A DNA stretch of 6,184 nt from DASXTB01 sp036505615 (GTDB lineage: Bacteria; Acidobacteriota; UBA6911; JACQSX01), in contig DASXTB010000342.1 of NCBI GenBank assembly GCA_036505615.1, positions 1 to 6,184 on the forward strand, read 5' to 3'. This document shows, piece by piece, positions 4,867 to 6,184 of this stretch (its first letter is position 1; each line of letters opens with the position of its first letter). The notes under the pieces were generated by a model, which ran no database searches, was not told the origin of the DNA, and worked only from the letters and a program-made list of their open reading frames with translations. The position numbers were made by a program, and so were the translations under genes.

Positions 4867-5311
4867 GGCGTTCGATGTTTCGCGTCTGTTCTATCCAGCC
4901 ACCCTCGTTCATTCGGAAAGCCTCGGCGCGACGCGCGAGCGGAATCCGATCGAAGCCGGACTCGACAATGGTGAGCAACGTCCCCTCGCCGGTCTCGTCC
5001 AGCCGGAACTCCACCAGCGTCATTGGCTCGCGCGAATAGTCGCTGTCTGGATCCACGGCGTACGGATGCCAGCGATAGGACAAGTAGCGCTCGGGTTCGA
5101 TCCGCTCAACCACCACCTCCATGGTGAGATGTTCATAGCCAGGGTAAGTGATTTGCCCGCGGACCGTTGCACCTTCAGTGAACGGACCTTCGAGCTTGAC
5201 GCCGAACCACGTGCCGAACTCATCGGCGTCGGCAAGCGCGCGCCACACCCGCGAGCGCGGCGCGCGAAGCAGCACTCGCTTTTCAATTCGGTCTGTGACT
5301 ATTGTCGTCAT
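4850..5311 (-). CDS. AHSA1/SRPBCC-domain protein
   Basis: Proteins of this family (named after activator of Hsp90 ATPase 1) have a helix-grip fold with a hydrophobic cavity. Bacterial members are mostly uncharacterised and may bind small hydrophobic ligands. Seen: 153 aa with the typical opening IEKRVLLRAPRSRVWRALAD (9-28) and EFGTWFGV, a middle with GQITYPGYEHL and ERYLSYRWHPY, a strand TLLTIVESGF, and the C-terminal helix signature NEGGWIEQTRNIERHV (135-150). The start at 5311 is chosen because AGGAGG (5323-5318) is 6 nt upstream; an upstream in-frame ATG at 5353 lies within the promoter and would precede the predicted transcript start. First gene of the operon with the ArsR repressor, whose ligand or partner it may help handle. 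Confidence 0.9.
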   Translation of the reverse strand: MTTIVTDRIEKRVLLRAPRSRVWRALADADEFGTWFGVKLEGPFTEGATVRGQITYPGYEHLTMEVVVERIEPERYLSYRWHPYAVDPDSDYSREPMTLVEFRLDETGEGTLLTIVESGFDRIPLARRAEAFRMNEGGWIEQTRNIERHVSQS

Positions 5312-5312
5312 G

Positions 5313-5330
5313 TGCAACCTCCTGGTTGCA
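5313..5330. promoter_or_regulatory. Perfect palindromic operator candidate for the ArsR repressor
   Basis: TGCAACC (5313-5319) and GGTTGCA (5324-5330) form a perfect 7-bp inverted repeat around TCCT. It lies directly downstream of the -10 box and covers the predicted transcript start and the AGGAGG ribosome binding site. A further copy of GTGCAACC at 5355-5362 covers the -35 box. This is the layout expected of an autorepressor site for a dimeric winged-helix protein. If the transcript starts upstream enough, the same palindrome could also hide the Shine-Dalgarno in a hairpin. Confidence 0.65.
5318..5323 (-). promoter_or_regulatory. Ribosome binding site deciding the AHSA1 start
   Basis: AGGAGG on the minus strand with a 6-nt spacer to the ATG at 5311. 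It overlaps the palindrome, with AGGA in the central part and GG in one arm. Confidence 0.75.
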
Positions 5331-5331
5331 G

Positions 5332-5360
5332 AATATATCGGCCCCTCGCCCATTGTGCAA
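5332..5360 (-). promoter_or_regulatory. Sigma70-type promoter of the AHSA1-ArsR operon
   Basis: On the minus strand, TTGCAC (5360-5355) and TATATT (5337-5332) are separated by exactly 17 nt; each is close to consensus. The predicted transcript start near 5325 falls within the operator palindrome, leaving a leader of only about 14 nt. Confidence 0.7.
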
Positions 5361-5503
5361 CCAAAATGCTGTGGCTTCTAATTAAGGGCGCAAAGGTGAA
5401 ACCGGTGGCCGCCGCAGCCTCCTGATCGGACTGGGTCAGCCAAGTATTGCCATCTCATTCGTCTATCGACCTTAGCATCTTACCCTCTACAATATCCGCA
5501 CTC

Positions 5504-5531
5504 CTTCATTCGTCTACAGTCGTAGATGAAG
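5504..5531 (+). repeat. Bulged inverted repeat spanning the sigma factor start codon
   Basis: CTTCAT (5504-5509) pairs with ATGAAG (5526-5531), and CTAC (5514-5517) with GTAG (5522-5525), with a 4-nt bulge on the left side. It would place the ATG at 5526 in a stem. The left side also belongs to a direct 10-nt repeat CATTCGTCTA (5456-5465 and 5507-5516). Confidence 0.35.
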
Positions 5532-6134
5532 GGCACGGCGAGCCGGGAACGGATGGCACTTGAACAGGACCAGCGGATCTCCGAAATGGTCAAGCGGGAG
5601 CAGTCCCGGCTGCGCAACTTCATTCGCCGGCGCGTGCCCGACCCGCGCGACGCCGAGGACATTCTGCAGGACGTCTTCTACAAGCTGGTGCAAGCGAACC
5701 GCATGCTGATGCCGATCGACCACGTCACCGGCTGGCTCTTTCGCGTCGCGCGCAATCGCATCACCGATCTCTTCCGCAAGCAGAAGCCAGAGGCCTTCAG
5801 CGACGTGGGGCCCTTTGATCCTGGCGATGAAGACAGCGACGTGCTCGGGATCGAAGATCTCTTGCCATCGCCCATCGATCGATTAGGGGCCGGGCCGGAA
5901 GCGCTATACGTCCGCAGCGTGCTACTTGACGAGCTGGAACTTGCGATTGATGAATTGCCGGATGAACAGCGCTTTGTCTTCATCGCTCACGAAGTTGAAG
6001 GGCGGCCCTTCAAAGAGTTGTCGGCAGAAAGCGGTGTGAACGTCAACACGCTACTCTCGCGCAAGCGCTACGCGGTGCTGCACCTGCGCGAACGATTGCA
6101 GAGCATTTACGACGAGTTTTTGAGTCGTAGTTGA
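5526..6134 (+). CDS. ECF-type RNA polymerase sigma factor
   Basis: Group 4 (ECF) sigma factors direct RNA polymerase to a small regulon. Seen: 202 aa. Region 2 includes RDAEDILQDVFYKL (41-54), which contacts core polymerase, and GWLFRVARNRITDLFRK (69-85), which contacts the -10 element. An acidic, proline-rich linker of about 45 residues follows (86-130). Region 4 runs from ELPDEQRFVFIAHEVEG (143-159) through the helix-turn-helix FKELSAESGVNVNTLLSRKRYAVLHLRERL (162-191). No transmembrane anti-sigma gene is within the window, though the right side is cut off soon after the stop. The start is uncertain: ATG 5526 has no clear Shine-Dalgarno, and ATG 5553 (residue 10) is an alternative that keeps all domains. 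Confidence 0.92.
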   Translation: MKGTASRERMALEQDQRISEMVKREQSRLRNFIRRRVPDPRDAEDILQDVFYKLVQANRMLMPIDHVTGWLFRVARNRITDLFRKQKPEAFSDVGPFDPGDEDSDVLGIEDLLPSPIDRLGAGPEALYVRSVLLDELELAIDELPDEQRFVFIAHEVEGRPFKELSAESGVNVNTLLSRKRYAVLHLRERLQSIYDEFLSRS

Positions 6135-6153
6135 ATTTGAATTCGGTGGGGCT

Positions 6154-6175
6154 CCCTCCCCACGCGTGGGGAGGG
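6154..6175. repeat. Perfect 22-bp GC-rich palindrome
   Basis: CCCTCCCC-ACGCGT-GGGGAGGG is a perfect self-complementary sequence centred between 6164 and 6165. It begins 20 nt after the sigma factor stop codon and is followed by G-rich DNA (TTGGGGTGG) rather than a T run. It could stop or stabilise the 3' end of the sigma factor transcript, or be one copy of a dispersed palindromic repeat that continues past the edge. Confidence 0.7.
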
Positions 6176-6184
6176 TTGGGGTGG

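Noticed and set aside
4574..5425. A 283-codon rightward open frame across the ArsR-AHSA1 operon
   Set aside because: It is antisense to two well-recognised protein families, has no recognisable domain or ribosome binding site, and its length is explained by the GC-rich codon pattern of the real genes.
5488..5493. TACAAT as a -10 box for the sigma factor gene
   Set aside because: No acceptable -35 is present at 16-18 nt upstream (ATCGAC-like at best), so it was not listed as a promoter.

Overview
This is a stretch of a moderately GC-rich bacterial chromosome carrying six complete genes and the broken start of a seventh. No rRNA, tRNA, CRISPR array, transposase or phage gene is visible. The gene types (secreted clan-A-like glycoside hydrolase, prohibitin-like SPFH protein, ArsR plus AHSA1 pair, ECF sigma factor, DapA-superfamily aldolase) and several short-unit repeats in the gaps would fit a soil or sediment bacterium such as an Acidobacteriota member. 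That placement is inferred from general appearance and is weak.

Layout. 1-162: a leftward gene begins at 58 with a strong ribosome binding site, but its frame breaks after a few codons; an 8-nt tandem array (CTAACCTG x4) abuts the next gene. 163-1194 (+): DHDPS/N-acetylneuraminate lyase superfamily aldolase with an altered substrate-binding loop. 1195-1510: a repeat-rich gap with a 6-nt-phased array, its inverted partner, a T-rich terminator-like hairpin and a near-perfect 30-nt inverted repeat. 1493-2794 (+): exported TIM-barrel glycoside hydrolase-like protein; the first ~60 codons of its open frame are repeat-derived and its true start is unresolved. 2737-3099 (-): small zinc-ribbon protein overlapping the 3' end of the hydrolase gene tail to tail. 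3100-3588: a gap with a candidate promoter, a 7-nt-phased array and a 5'-leader hairpin. 3589-4437 (+): membrane-anchored prohibitin-like protein. 4519-5311 (-): two-gene operon, AHSA1/SRPBCC protein then ArsR-type repressor, with a readable promoter and a perfect palindromic operator candidate. 5526-6134 (+): ECF-type sigma factor, followed by a perfect 22-bp palindrome at the right edge.

The genes do not form one pathway. The only clear functional unit is the AHSA1-ArsR operon, where the regulator probably represses its own promoter through the TGCAACC/GGTTGCA palindrome. The other genes appear to be single transcription units. The most unusual property is the noncoding DNA: the larger gaps carry different degenerate tandem arrays with strict 6-, 7- or 8-nt periods, two of them tied to inverted repeats and two lying against or inside gene starts.
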